A DNA stretch of 40,986 nt from JAUVUV01 sp964548275 (GCA_964548275.1 CAZJQI010000040.1:1-40986); one strand, 5' to 3'; positions 7,596 to 16,390 are shown, numbered from the stretch's first letter. Translations and numbers: made by a program. Notes: generated by a model not told the origin, from the sequence alone.

Positions 7596-8723
7596 ATGAA
7601 ATCATCAGGAAAAAAACTGTCTCTTATTTTGATCTCAGGATTACTGTTTTCCTGTGATCACTTTAAGGCAAAGAAGACTTCTTCTATTAATGAAAATGAG
7701 CAAGTTATATCAATCGAGCAGGAAATTAATAAGAATCCGGACCTGGCGGCTGTATTTGATTATTTTGGTGGTGATCCTGGTGAGTTATTGGAGCGTTTCA
7801 ACAAAGGGAAACAGAAAGCGGAACAGGAGTGGCAACTTAACCAGTCTAACATCCGGAAGATAAAAAATCTTGGTGCTACAAAAACATTGGAAATTTTACC
7901 TCTCATAGACTGGTATACATGTAATGAATCTTTAAAAGGAGAAGCCGGCGTTTCCTATCTTATCAAGACAGACGAATGTACAATACTATTCGATGTAGGT
8001 CTTAATAGTGATCAGATCGATCCATCCCCACTTTTACATAATATGAAACAGTTAGGGATTACTCTGGACGATTTCGATGTTATTGTTATTTCTCATAATC
8101 ATTTAGATCATGTGGGTGGGGGCAAGTGGAGCGAATTGAAGACATTTTCTTTGACAAATCATCAACTTGATCTCAGCGAGAAAATTGTTTACACCCCCAT
8201 TCCAATGACCTACCCGGGACTTACGCCCATTTTGGCAGAGAATCCCACTGTCATTTCAGAATGCGTTACAACTATCGGAGTGATATCCAATCAGTTATTT
8301 TTCCTTGGTTATACACCCGAACAGGCGTTAGCGGTCAATGTGGAAGGAAAGGGGATCGTATTTATTGCAGGTTGCGGTCATCAAACTTTATTAAAAATAT
8401 TAGAACGTGCAGAGGCTCTTTTTGACGAACCAATTTACGGTATAATTGGCGGTTTGCATTATCCTGTTACTGATTCAAGATTGATATTGAAGGGACTAAA
8501 AATACAGATGTATGCAGGCACAGGAAAGGTGCCGTGGAAGCCGATTACAATAGAGGAAGTTCAAAACAACATCGATTTTCTAAAAAAGCGGAATCCTAGT
8601 GTGGTAGGTCTCTCTGGGCACGATAGCTGCGATGAAAGTATAGAAGCATTTCGCACAGCGTTTCCGGGAATTTATAGAGATATCAAAGTAGGAGAAAAAA
8701 TAGTTATTGGCGGGCACGAATAG
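7596..8723 (+). CDS. MBL-fold metallohydrolase lipoprotein
   Basis: A 375-residue lipoprotein. The signal peptide ends in the lipobox LFSC with C20. The metal-binding HNHLDH motif (H167, H169, D171, H172) sits in VIVISHNHLDHVGGG, with a strand GVSYLIKTDECTILFDVG upstream, and later histidines in GCGHQT, GGLHYP and LSGHDSCD. This arrangement resembles the MBL subgroup annotated as dihydropterin/aminobenzene-phosphate synthase-like, where substrates are mostly unproven. The ATG at 7596 has GGAGG at 7586-7590, so the in-frame TTG at 7584 is rejected. The location would be the periplasmic face of a membrane, which is unusual for this subgroup. AT-richer than the flanks, suggesting transfer. Confidence 0.87.
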   Translation: MKSSGKKLSLILISGLLFSCDHFKAKKTSSINENEQVISIEQEINKNPDLAAVFDYFGGDPGELLERFNKGKQKAEQEWQLNQSNIRKIKNLGATKTLEILPLIDWYTCNESLKGEAGVSYLIKTDECTILFDVGLNSDQIDPSPLLHNMKQLGITLDDFDVIVISHNHLDHVGGGKWSELKTFSLTNHQLDLSEKIVYTPIPMTYPGLTPILAENPTVISECVTTIGVISNQLFFLGYTPEQALAVNVEGKGIVFIAGCGHQTLLKILERAEALFDEPIYGIIGGLHYPVTDSRLILKGLKIQMYAGTGKVPWKPITIEEVQNNIDFLKKRNPSVVGLSGHDSCDESIEAFRTAFPGIYRDIKVGEKIVIGGHE

Positions 8724-8907
8724 GAGATCAGCCCAAATCCAAATTAACTATATCCAGAAGCAGAGCTTTGCCAGGAGAAAGCCACCGAATCGATGGTTTT
8801 TACACGCAAGTTTCTTTGTTTTTAGTCGGCAGATAACCATTTGACAAAGATTTCGTTAGTGGGCTTTTTTCACGAAATCTGGCTCAAACCTGAATCCGGA
8901 GACGCGC

Positions 8908-8936
8908 TTGACATTCGATTTGAATGTAACTAAGAT
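8908..8936 (+). promoter_or_regulatory. Sigma70-type promoter for the dacB-like gene
   Basis: TTGACA at 8908-8913 and TAAGAT at 8931-8936 with a 17-base spacer, 57 bases before the chosen GTG start. The rest of the 8724-8992 gap shows no gene. Confidence 0.65.
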
Positions 8937-8992
8937 TTGGCAACGAATTTGGTAAAAATGGCAAGAATTCTCTGGAGGAGGGCTTGTCTCCT

Positions 8993-10540
8993 GTGGCGGA
9001 AAGTAAAAGCGTGAAGATTAGATGGTTACGCTGGGGCTCCGGCCGGGCAGCATTCCAGATGGCTCTGATTTTATTACTCTTTTCAGGTTTCAACCCCCTT
9101 TTTGCGCAAAATGCTGCTGACCTGAAGGGCCGTGTCCGCTCAATCCTGAAAAGTTACGGGCAGGAACCTGAAAACTGGGGAATCCTGGTCCGTTCAATCG
9201 AACGCGGGGACGACCTTCTGAGGTTCAACGCCACCCGGCGTTACATACCGGCCTCCAACATCAAGCTTCTGGTGACTGCTGCGGCTCTCGATGGACTGGG
9301 TCCGGATTTCCGCTACCGGACAACTGTAATGGCAGTGGGCGATTTCAGCCGAGAGGACAGCCTGCTTGAGGGTGAGTTGATCATTCACGGGAGCGGTGAT
9401 CCGACAATCTCCGACCGTTTTTACCCGAGTGTGGCCGCGATCTGGGACAGCCTGGCCGAACAGGTCGCCTCCAGCGGAATCCGCCACGTTACCGGCTCGC
9501 TGGTGGCTGACAACACTCTTTTTAAAGCGCCGTTTCTTGGCAATGGCTGGAGCTGGGAGGATCTCAACTGGTGGTACGCGGCTGCCGTATCCGCGCTGGC
9601 CTATAATGATAACTGCATTGACGTGGAGGTTTTTCCCTCCCGCCGGGTGGGTGAACCCCCGGAGGTGCGAATCAAACCTCAGGGTTCAGAGATCCGGATG
9701 CTGAACCGCGCCCTCACTGTAGCCAGCCGTGCACAGGACCGGCTGGTGATCTCCAGAAATACGCCGGGTGATGAAATCAGCCTGGGTGGAGGTATTTACA
9801 GGGGAAGCCTGGGATTTCTCGAGTACGTGGCAGTGGAGAACCCGCCGCGCTTTGCCGCCAATGCGTTTGCTGACGCCCTGGCCCGCAGGGGCATCCGGGT
9901 CGACGGAACAGTGAAAGTGCTCAATGCCCCTCAGGGCAAAGCCGACTACCTCGATCAATCGCCCCTGATCGCGGCCCAGCATGTATCAGTACCCCTCTCC
10001 GAAGTGATATGGGTCATAAACAAACGCAGCCATAACTTTTACGCTGAGCAACTCCTCTTTACTCTGGGCGCCTACCTGGGATCGGGAGGAAGTTTCAAAG
10101 AGGGAATAGAAGTTGAAAAGCGCTTTCTGCGGAAAGTGGGAGTGGATACCCGAGGCTTGCGTATCGAGGATGGCTCCGGGCTTTCGCGGCTTAACCTGGT
10201 TACGCCTGAGATGTTTGTCAAGCTGCTGAGTTTTATGGACAGCCATCCGGCGCGCGAGGAATATATCTCCAGCCTGGCTGTAGCCGGCGAGGACAACGGG
10301 GTTCGGCTGATGCGCAACACGGCTGCGGATGGGAAAGTTTTTGCCAAAACCGGGTTTATCTCTGCTGTAATGGCTCTCTCGGGATATGCTGAAACCGGGG
10401 AGGGGGAGCGGGTCGCCTTTTCGATCCTCGGCAACAACTGGCTTATCCCTCGTGGAAGGGCTCATAGAATTATACGAGATATCTGTGTAGCGATAGCAGA
10501 ATCAGAAAGGAAAACCCTTTCCGAGGAAAAAGTCGATTAA
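8993..10540 (+). CDS. dacB: D-alanyl-D-alanine carboxypeptidase/endopeptidase (PBP4, peptidase S13)
   Basis: A 515-residue periplasmic enzyme that would trim or cleave peptidoglycan cross-links. The three active-site motifs of the family are present: S88-N-I-K91 in YIPASNIK, S346-H-N348, and K452-T-G454 in FAKTGF. An N-terminal signal peptide ends near LFAQ (residues 36-39). The long insertion between the first and second motifs is typical of PBP4-type rather than PBP5-type enzymes. The frame is open from TTG 8984, but GGAGGAGG at 8974-8981 fits the GTG at 8993. The stop overlaps, tail to tail, that of the minus-strand gene at 10537. Confidence 0.93.
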   Translation: MAESKSVKIRWLRWGSGRAAFQMALILLLFSGFNPLFAQNAADLKGRVRSILKSYGQEPENWGILVRSIERGDDLLRFNATRRYIPASNIKLLVTAAALDGLGPDFRYRTTVMAVGDFSREDSLLEGELIIHGSGDPTISDRFYPSVAAIWDSLAEQVASSGIRHVTGSLVADNTLFKAPFLGNGWSWEDLNWWYAAAVSALAYNDNCIDVEVFPSRRVGEPPEVRIKPQGSEIRMLNRALTVASRAQDRLVISRNTPGDEISLGGGIYRGSLGFLEYVAVENPPRFAANAFADALARRGIRVDGTVKVLNAPQGKADYLDQSPLIAAQHVSVPLSEVIWVINKRSHNFYAEQLLFTLGAYLGSGGSFKEGIEVEKRFLRKVGVDTRGLRIEDGSGLSRLNLVTPEMFVKLLSFMDSHPAREEYISSLAVAGEDNGVRLMRNTAADGKVFAKTGFISAVMALSGYAETGEGERVAFSILGNNWLIPRGRAHRIIRDICVAIAESERKTLSEEKVD

Positions 10541-10815
10541 GCTTTGAAGTCGATACCCCTCCTGCGTTTGTTTCCAGCAGACCTGCCTTTCTTTTTGCCG
10601 CCCCGCCGGTGAGCACTCTTTTCGTGAATAATGATTCTGGATCTTTCGGTTTTGTTAACAGACTGGGTCTGCCTGCGCTCAGCCGCTCTTTTCTGCTGCT
10701 CGATTAACTCGGCTTGAAGCTTGCTGATTTCAGGATGGGTCTGCAGGTTCTGGTGAACCCGCTCGGCAAAGTTGATCTGCTGAATAACTATTACGTGGTC
10801 GAGTGGCCGTACCAT
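10537..10815 (-). CDS. Small basic hypothetical protein
   Basis: A 92-residue protein not recognised. The N-terminus VRPLDHVIVIQQ is followed by a helical polar middle and a very basic C-terminus rich in Arg, Lys and Gly (about residues 68-89), suggesting nucleic-acid or membrane-surface contact. The ATG (10813-10815) has a GGAG a few bases upstream on the minus strand. It follows the 170-residue gene by 25 bases and is probably its operon partner. Confidence 0.7.
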   Translation of the reverse strand: MVRPLDHVIVIQQINFAERVHQNLQTHPEISKLQAELIEQQKRAAERRQTQSVNKTERSRIIIHEKSAHRRGGKKKGRSAGNKRRRGIDFKA

Positions 10816-10840
10816 AAAGGCTCCATCATTGCTGAGTTAA

Positions 10841-11353
10841 TTACTTGAAAAGCTGGCTGAAACGCACGAGTTGTTCCTCCGGAAAGTCCCTGGTCCACTG
10901 GGTGGCGGTTTCCTCGATAATCATCGCTATTTTATCCAGCGGCTTCAAGACTCTTTCGCTCTCGGCCTGATCCAGTTCTTGTAAGGGGATCAGATGGTTT
11001 CTATCCAGGCTGAGATGCTTTTCTTTCAACATCCTGCGCAGGATGTAGGTCAGCTTCGAACTGGAGAGCATACCCTGCTTGACAGTGAAATCGAATGACG
11101 GAAAGTCCACCGCCTGACGGTTTGCGACCCGCCCTACAACCCAGATAAAGAAATAAACTTCCGAGGCGGAAACCCGGCCTTTGTCGGATCGGGCGGCAAG
11201 CTGCTCGAGTGCCAGGACGACAATACGCTTCATTTTTTCTCTATCGCTGCGTACCGCCTCAACACGTTTCCTTCTTTTTTTATAAACCAGACCGCCGCCC
11301 AGCGCAAGCGAACCGCCGGCCAGCAGAGAAAACAGAAGATTCTTTATTTTCAT
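10841..11353 (-). CDS. Membrane-anchored hypothetical protein
   Basis: A 170-residue protein with one N-terminal membrane segment (about residues 7-24) followed by a basic KKRRKR stretch, so the rest is likely cytoplasmic. The soluble part is mostly helical and I do not recognise its family. It is the first gene of a two-gene minus-strand unit with the small basic protein at 10537-10815. A good minus-strand promoter lies at 11432-11460. Confidence 0.72.
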   Translation of the reverse strand: MKIKNLLFSLLAGGSLALGGGLVYKKRRKRVEAVRSDREKMKRIVVLALEQLAARSDKGRVSASEVYFFIWVVGRVANRQAVDFPSFDFTVKQGMLSSSKLTYILRRMLKEKHLSLDRNHLIPLQELDQAESERVLKPLDKIAMIIEETATQWTRDFPEEQLVRFSQLFK

Positions 11354-11431
11354 TTTCGGTTTATTTCTCTAAGACCATAATGAGAATGAAAAATTTAGCT
11401 CTGATATCAAGACACTTTCTCCACCCGTTAT

Positions 11432-11460
11432 ATTATACTGCACCAGTGGTCGTGTGTAAA
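11432..11460 (-). promoter_or_regulatory. Sigma70-type promoter on the minus strand
   Basis: On the minus strand TTTACA (complement of 11455-11460) and TATAAT (complement of 11432-11437) are 17 bases apart, with start near 11425. The leader to the 170-residue gene would be about 70 bases. Confidence 0.65.
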
Positions 11461-11747
11461 CACCCCGGTAAGGGCTGAGATATTTCTTGATCTGGAAATG
11501 AAAAACATTTATTTTAATTCAGTTTCGGTTGGATGGCTTTTTTCAGATTATCCCACTCTGTTTGTCCCCTCCCGCCCAGTGTATTTCTGTGGATTGCATT
11601 TATATTAAAGCAAATTTTCAGCATTGTTCCATTCGGATGATTTCTCCGGCAGCAGGCGTCATTGCCGATTATTCATACTATTAATATCCAGCAAAGCAGA
11701 TCGGTATATTTTGCCTGAAATTATATAATTTCAAATGGAGTCTCTAA
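11461..11747. other. Intergenic region with a 16-bp palindrome
   Basis: No gene seen. At 11717-11732 there is a perfect palindrome, GAAATTATATAATTTC, centred about 23 bases before the ATG of the GT-C gene and containing a TATAAT (11724-11729). It could be a -10 element overlapped by an operator. No good -35 sits at the correct distance. Confidence 0.4.
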
Positions 11748-13370
11748 ATGACTGGTCACTTTCAACGTCACTGGCCGCTTTTACTGGCGCTGGTTTTGTT
11801 ATCCGTCGCGGTCGCGGCCAGTCTGAAACTATTGCTTGGCAATACTGGTGGCAGGCTGATTTACGTACTCGATGATCCATACATCCATATGGCGATTGCA
11901 AAAAACTTTTCCCAGAAAGGAATCTGGGGAGTTACTGGTTCCGGTTTCACATCCAACTCATCTTCCTTGCTCTGGACGGCGCTGTTGTCCGCTGTGTACT
12001 ATTTCACTTCCCCGAACGAAGTTACTCCTTTGGTAATAAACATCATCGTTTGTACGGTGCTGGTTCTCTGGCTATACCGTCTGTTGCTAAAACATCAGCT
12101 ACACTCTGTTTATTTATTCTTCGTTTTGATGGTAATTACGTTTGTCACCTCGTTTCCTCTGCTGATTTTTGCTGGTCTCGAACACACGCTGCAAGTATTG
12201 ATAAATTTCGTCTTCGTTGTCAGTGCGGCCCGGTTTCTTTCCGAGGATAGAAAACACCCGGCGGATAAAGCGATCATGCTGGTTCTGGCTCCGGTTCTCG
12301 TGCTGGTTCGCTATGAAGGGCTGTTTCTCGTTTTTACAGTCTGCTGTCTGTTGTTATTACGTAGAAAGTATCGCCTGGCATTCTGGATTTTTGGATTGGC
12401 CCTTTTTCCGCTTGCCTGCTACGGCGCCTTTTCGATGTGGAAGGGGTGGTTTATTTTTCCTAATTCAGTACTTCTAAAGGGAAACATTAGTCTTTTTACG
12501 GCAGATTATTCCCTCAGGGAAATTATCAAAAAGATTGTCCAGAGTTATTATAAGCTTGCCCTTCATCCGCCTCTGCTGATCCTTATCCTATGTGCTCTGG
12601 GCAGTTTATATATCCGGCTGAAAGATAGGTCGAGCCTGAAGCAGTATTCTGCCATATTGTGGATTATCTTCTTAATCACTGCGCTGTTACACATGCAGTT
12701 CGCCCAGGTCGGTGGTTTTTTCCGCTACGAGGCTTACCTTGTGGCTTTGGGACTTTATGCCGCGGTGATTTCATTACCGGGCATAGTTAGCCAGGAATTG
12801 CAACTCCTGCTGCAAAGGAGGCAATATCTGCGAATCTTCATTCTGGCTGCCGTTATTGTTACTGCATTTTCGCCCCTGTTTCTAAGGGCTGTAAGAACGT
12901 TCATCTGGATAGCCCCGGCGGCAAAAAATATTTACGAGCAGAATTACCAGATGGCCATGTTTTTAAAAAAGTATTACGAGGGAACAACCGTGGCGGTAAA
13001 CGATATCGGCGCGATCAATTACTTTGCGGATATAGATTGCCTGGACATATTCGGCCTGGGAAGTCTCGAGGTGGCCGGACTGAGGCTGTCCGGTGGATAC
13101 AATGCTGAATCCCTGGGTAAGCTGGCCAGGACGAAAAAGGCGAGGATCGCGGTTGTTTATGAAAAATGGCTGGAGAAATTGGCCGGGATACCGCAGGATT
13201 GGATAAAAGTAGGTAATTGGAGGATATTAAGGAATATGACCTGTGGTGACGAAACAGTGACATTTTACGCCATCGGACTGGCTGAGGAAAAAGCTCTTTC
13301 AGCCAACTTGAGGGAATTTTCGAGCCTGCTACCCGATGATGTGGTCGAGAGTGGAAAATATATCCATTGA
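11748..13370 (+). CDS. GT-C type membrane glycosyltransferase-like protein
   Basis: A 540-residue protein with about ten membrane segments. The first periplasmic loop carries the acidic pair D42-D43 in VLDDPYIHMA, in the position of the catalytic DxD/DD motif of GT-C enzymes that use polyprenyl-phosphate sugars. The C-terminal soluble part contains VAVNDIGAINYFAD and CLDIFGLG, a pattern common in bacterial mannosyl/arabinosyl transferase-like proteins. The ATG at 11748 has TGGAG 14-10 bases upstream. The next genes encode polysaccharide export proteins, so glycan assembly at the inner membrane is the likely role; donor and acceptor unknown. Confidence 0.78.
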   Translation: MTGHFQRHWPLLLALVLLSVAVAASLKLLLGNTGGRLIYVLDDPYIHMAIAKNFSQKGIWGVTGSGFTSNSSSLLWTALLSAVYYFTSPNEVTPLVINIIVCTVLVLWLYRLLLKHQLHSVYLFFVLMVITFVTSFPLLIFAGLEHTLQVLINFVFVVSAARFLSEDRKHPADKAIMLVLAPVLVLVRYEGLFLVFTVCCLLLLRRKYRLAFWIFGLALFPLACYGAFSMWKGWFIFPNSVLLKGNISLFTADYSLREIIKKIVQSYYKLALHPPLLILILCALGSLYIRLKDRSSLKQYSAILWIIFLITALLHMQFAQVGGFFRYEAYLVALGLYAAVISLPGIVSQELQLLLQRRQYLRIFILAAVIVTAFSPLFLRAVRTFIWIAPAAKNIYEQNYQMAMFLKKYYEGTTVAVNDIGAINYFADIDCLDIFGLGSLEVAGLRLSGGYNAESLGKLARTKKARIAVVYEKWLEKLAGIPQDWIKVGNWRILRNMTCGDETVTFYAIGLAEEKALSANLREFSSLLPDDVVESGKYIH

Positions 13371-13568
13371 AATTCTGAACTTTTCTCACGGATGAATGGC
13401 TTGTCCGTTGCTGTAGATAAAAAATTTCCATTGAGTTATAATTAAACAAGGTTTAATTTCTAAGACCAAATTTAATTGCAATCTATCCGCTCCGGGGGCT
13501 ATACAGGCAGGAGCGGCTTGGTCTTATTTCTTAATTCTGTCCAGTCAGCAAAATGTAAGGAGCAGCAG

Positions 13569-14834
13569 ATGAGTTCTCTGATGGAAAGAAACGTCAGGCT
13601 GCTGATAGTCCTCCTTCTTATCTCAGCCGTTCCTCTGAGGGGGCAGAGACGGGATGTTTTTGACTCTTCGCTGCCCCGTCTGCTCGAAAAAGAGGAGTTT
13701 ATCCAGCCACCGACAACAAAAATAGCACCGGAGGAGCGGGTACCCTTGGATGGCAAAGTTGACCGCAGCGTTTACCGGCTCGGCCCTGGAGATGAGGTTG
13801 ATGTGTCTATCTGGAACATCGAGCCTTTTACCTCTTACGATCTGTTCATTTCTGCAGAGGGCAGGCTGCTGATGCCGCCTGCCGGAGCGCTCGAAGTGTC
13901 TGGTATGACCCTGGCCGAGGCCGAGGAATTCCTGGCCCGCGAACTTGCAGCCTATTTCAGTGACGAGGCCAGCATCTCGCTTTCCCTGATCAACCCCCGC
14001 ACTTTCAGGGTTTACACCGCCGGGGCGGTTCGCTTGCCTGGTACCTATGCCGTGAGCGCGATCGACCGGGTGAGCGATTTGATCAGGGCCGCCGAAGGAA
14101 TCAAGCGCGGAGGGTCTAAACGCCGTGTAAGGTTGTCGAACAAGGAGCATGAATTTCTGGAAGAGGTGGACCTGATGCGCCATGAGTCCAGGGGCAATTT
14201 ATCTTACAATCCCCGCCTGCTTGATGGCTGCATAGTCGAGGTACCCCCTATCAAAAATTATGTGATCCTCACCGGAAGGTTCCCCAACCTTTCCGGTTTC
14301 GACACGGTCAGAGTCAAGGACTGGAACCTGGAGGAAGCCAACGAGTTCACCGTGGAATTTCTTGAAGGGGAAACTTTGATGGACCTGCTCGTTCTCGCCG
14401 GTGAACCACAGATGCCTGATACCTCCCTGGTCGGCGAAGTGTTTGTAAGCCGGGCTAACTGGAAGGACCATCATTATGTCGAGCTTACCGAAGAGATGCT
14501 CGATGAGAAACTGAAACATGGTTCACACTACCAGTTCCCTACCCGGAATACCTGGGTTTTCGTTACCGGAAGTACAAATAACTACGGCCGTTTCATCTAC
14601 CAGCCGGGCTGGACCGTGCAGGATTACCTGGGCCAGGCCGGCGGGCCCAACTGGAACGGCTCGAGAAAAACGACCTACCTCAGGCGAAGCGACGGTACGG
14701 AGTTCAAGTGTAGGCCCACGGAAAAAGTATTTCCGGGTGATGTTATCTACGTGCCTGAAAAATTTCATCTCGATCGCTTGCTGCCGGTTCTTGCCGGAGT
14801 ATTTTCCGCGCTCATTTTTGTCATTTTCGGATAA
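13569..14834 (+). CDS. Polysaccharide export protein (Wza-like, SLBB domains)
   Basis: A 421-residue secreted protein. A signal peptide (hydrophobic residues 10-21) is followed by the Poly_export domain starting at YRLGPGDEVDVSIW, then SLBB-type beta-grasp units, seen at FRVYTAGAVRLPGTYAV and again at VFVTGSTNNYGRFIYQPGWTV. There is no lipobox Cys, unlike Wza itself, but a C-terminal hydrophobic segment (LLPVLAGVFSALIFVIFG) could span a membrane. The ATG at 13569 has AAGGAG at 13557-13562; the frame upstream to 13476 lacks a good start. Likely forms or feeds the outer-membrane export channel, with the Wzz-like protein encoded next. Confidence 0.87.
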   Translation: MSSLMERNVRLLIVLLLISAVPLRGQRRDVFDSSLPRLLEKEEFIQPPTTKIAPEERVPLDGKVDRSVYRLGPGDEVDVSIWNIEPFTSYDLFISAEGRLLMPPAGALEVSGMTLAEAEEFLARELAAYFSDEASISLSLINPRTFRVYTAGAVRLPGTYAVSAIDRVSDLIRAAEGIKRGGSKRRVRLSNKEHEFLEEVDLMRHESRGNLSYNPRLLDGCIVEVPPIKNYVILTGRFPNLSGFDTVRVKDWNLEEANEFTVEFLEGETLMDLLVLAGEPQMPDTSLVGEVFVSRANWKDHHYVELTEEMLDEKLKHGSHYQFPTRNTWVFVTGSTNNYGRFIYQPGWTVQDYLGQAGGPNWNGSRKTTYLRRSDGTEFKCRPTEKVFPGDVIYVPEKFHLDRLLPVLAGVFSALIFVIFG

Positions 14835-14855
14835 TTGCAACAGGGGGTTTGTGTT

Positions 14856-15992
14856 TTGGCGGAGAGGACTTACCAGCCAACCGATGTCTTTTCCATTCTT
14901 CTGCGCAGATGGAAACTGGTTTCAACTGCATGCTTGCTGGTGGCCCTTGTGGCCGGGATTGCGAATTTTTTCTTTCTTCCGCGGTGGTTCGAGGCCACAA
15001 CGGTAATTATGCCTCCCCAGGAAAAATCGGGGTTCGGCGGCCTGGGAATGCTGCTTTCCAGGATCCCCGACCTGCCGGGAGGGATCAGCCGGATCGCAAG
15101 CGGAATGGCCGGCTTCAGCCAGTCCCAGTACGACTTTGTAGTGATCCTGAGCAGCCGCACCGTGGCGGACTCCTTGATCGAGAAGTTCGACCTGGAAAAG
15201 GTGTATAAAACCGAATATCGCTTCAAGGCCAGGGAAGAACTCCAGTCTCATACGAAAATCGACTTCCCGCCCGAGGGCCAGGTCATTATTACAGTAGAGG
15301 CAAAGGAGGATTCGGTTCTGGCCAGAGACCTGGCCTATGAATATTTTGTGCAGTTGAACAATATCCTTTACAACAACGTAGTCTTTTCTGCATCCAACAA
15401 GCGTAAATTCCTCGAGGAGCGTTTGGCTGAAACCAAACAAAAACTCGTGGTGCTCGAGGACAGCCTTCAGAGTTTCCAGGAGGAAAAAAAGGTAGTGACA
15501 ACCGCCGAGCAGCCGAGCGGAATAATCGAACTGATCACTCTCCCGGTAAAAGGAAGCCTCGAGATGCTGGTCATGCTCCAGGCCGAACGAGAAAGCAGGT
15601 CTATCGAACTGCGCGTAAAGCGTTCCCTCTACCGGTCGCAGCACCCGGATATAACCCTGTTGAAAAAGCAAATCACCGAGCTGGATCGAACCATCCGCAG
15701 GATCGAATCGGAAATTCCCGGCATCGCTCTGGACTTCGCCAGACTTTACAGGGCGGTTAGAATCCAGGAGGAGCTGTTTCTGCTGCTTTCAGCCCAGTTG
15801 GAAGAAACACGGATCAACGAGGCGGACGACACTCCCTCGGCCGTTCTGCTGGATGAGCCTGTTATCCCGGAATACAAGAGCCGGCCGAAAAGGCTGCTCA
15901 ATATCCTGATCATAACAGCAGCAGCATTTATTCTTTGCTCGGTTTTCGTGGTGCTGGGCGAAAGGCGCAGGAGCTCTCAGAGGAATATCTAA
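14856..15992 (+). CDS. Wzz-family chain-length determinant / polysaccharide co-polymerase
   Basis: A 378-residue inner-membrane protein with two flanking membrane segments (near residues 22-45 and 346-368) around a long periplasmic coiled-coil region, including a helix around FLEERLAETKQKLVVLEDSL. This is the PCP/Wzz architecture. There is no cytoplasmic tyrosine kinase domain after the second membrane segment. TTG at 14856 is chosen because AGGGGGT lies at 14842-14848; an in-frame TTG at 14835 has no ribosome binding site. It follows the Wza-like gene by 21 bases. Confidence 0.86.
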   Translation: MAERTYQPTDVFSILLRRWKLVSTACLLVALVAGIANFFFLPRWFEATTVIMPPQEKSGFGGLGMLLSRIPDLPGGISRIASGMAGFSQSQYDFVVILSSRTVADSLIEKFDLEKVYKTEYRFKAREELQSHTKIDFPPEGQVIITVEAKEDSVLARDLAYEYFVQLNNILYNNVVFSASNKRKFLEERLAETKQKLVVLEDSLQSFQEEKKVVTTAEQPSGIIELITLPVKGSLEMLVMLQAERESRSIELRVKRSLYRSQHPDITLLKKQITELDRTIRRIESEIPGIALDFARLYRAVRIQEELFLLLSAQLEETRINEADDTPSAVLLDEPVIPEYKSRPKRLLNILIITAAAFILCSVFVVLGERRRSSQRNI

Positions 15993-16126
15993 GCGCCGTT
16001 TTCATTTTTTCGAGAAATATCCGCCACCGCACCTCAAACCCGTATTCCCACGCCTGCGCTGGAATTTGCGGCTTGTTCCGAGTATTTCAGTCTTGCGGTA
16101 TTTTCTCCGCCTGTCAATTATCTTAA

Positions 16127-16267
16127 TTCACAACTTTCACTCACAGCGTGTTAGCTTTTCAGGCTCCGCTTGCCTGCTACATGCTGGAAAACGAGCCGCC
16201 CGGGGACACGATAATTACTGCTTATTTCAATCCGGAAACCCAGACAGTCAGTTTTCAGCTCGGATGA
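16127..16267 (+). pseudogene. Possible remnant of a protein-coding gene
   Basis: An open frame of 46 codons ends at TGA 16265-16267 and reads plausibly as the end of a protein (PPGDTIITAYFNPETQTV then SFQLG). It has no ribosome binding site; an internal ATG at 16181 would give only 28 residues. It may be the tail of a decayed gene. The rest of 15993-16126 shows no coding signal. Confidence 0.25.
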
Positions 16268-16280
16268 AATAAAGGCCAAA

Positions 16281-16360
16281 TCTGCCTGATTTGGCATAAT
16301 ATATCAATCACAGGCAATTGTCTGCCCGCTTGGCGTAATTTATCTGTCAGATGGGCAGAC
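16281..16360. repeat. Two adjacent imperfect 40-bp repeats, each a hairpin with a conserved loop
   Basis: Unit 1 (16281-16320) and unit 2 (16321-16360) share TCTGCC at the left, TTGGC-R-TAAT-W-TATC in the middle and GGCA near the right end. In unit 1 TGCCTG (16283-16288) pairs with CAGGCA (16311-16316). In unit 2 GTCTGCCC (16320-16327) pairs with GGGCAGAC (16353-16360). A smaller hairpin, GCCAAAT/ATTTGGC (16275-16295), overlaps the left edge. The run of T at 16375-16381 is distant from the stems, so simple termination is only one possibility; a REP-like element or a tandem operator are others. Confidence 0.6.
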
Positions 16361-16390
16361 TTGGCTCTGCTTTGCTTTTTTAAGAATTAT

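Noticed and set aside
14922..15671. 249-codon open frame on the minus strand
   Set aside because: Antisense to the Wzz-like gene; no start signal or family match.
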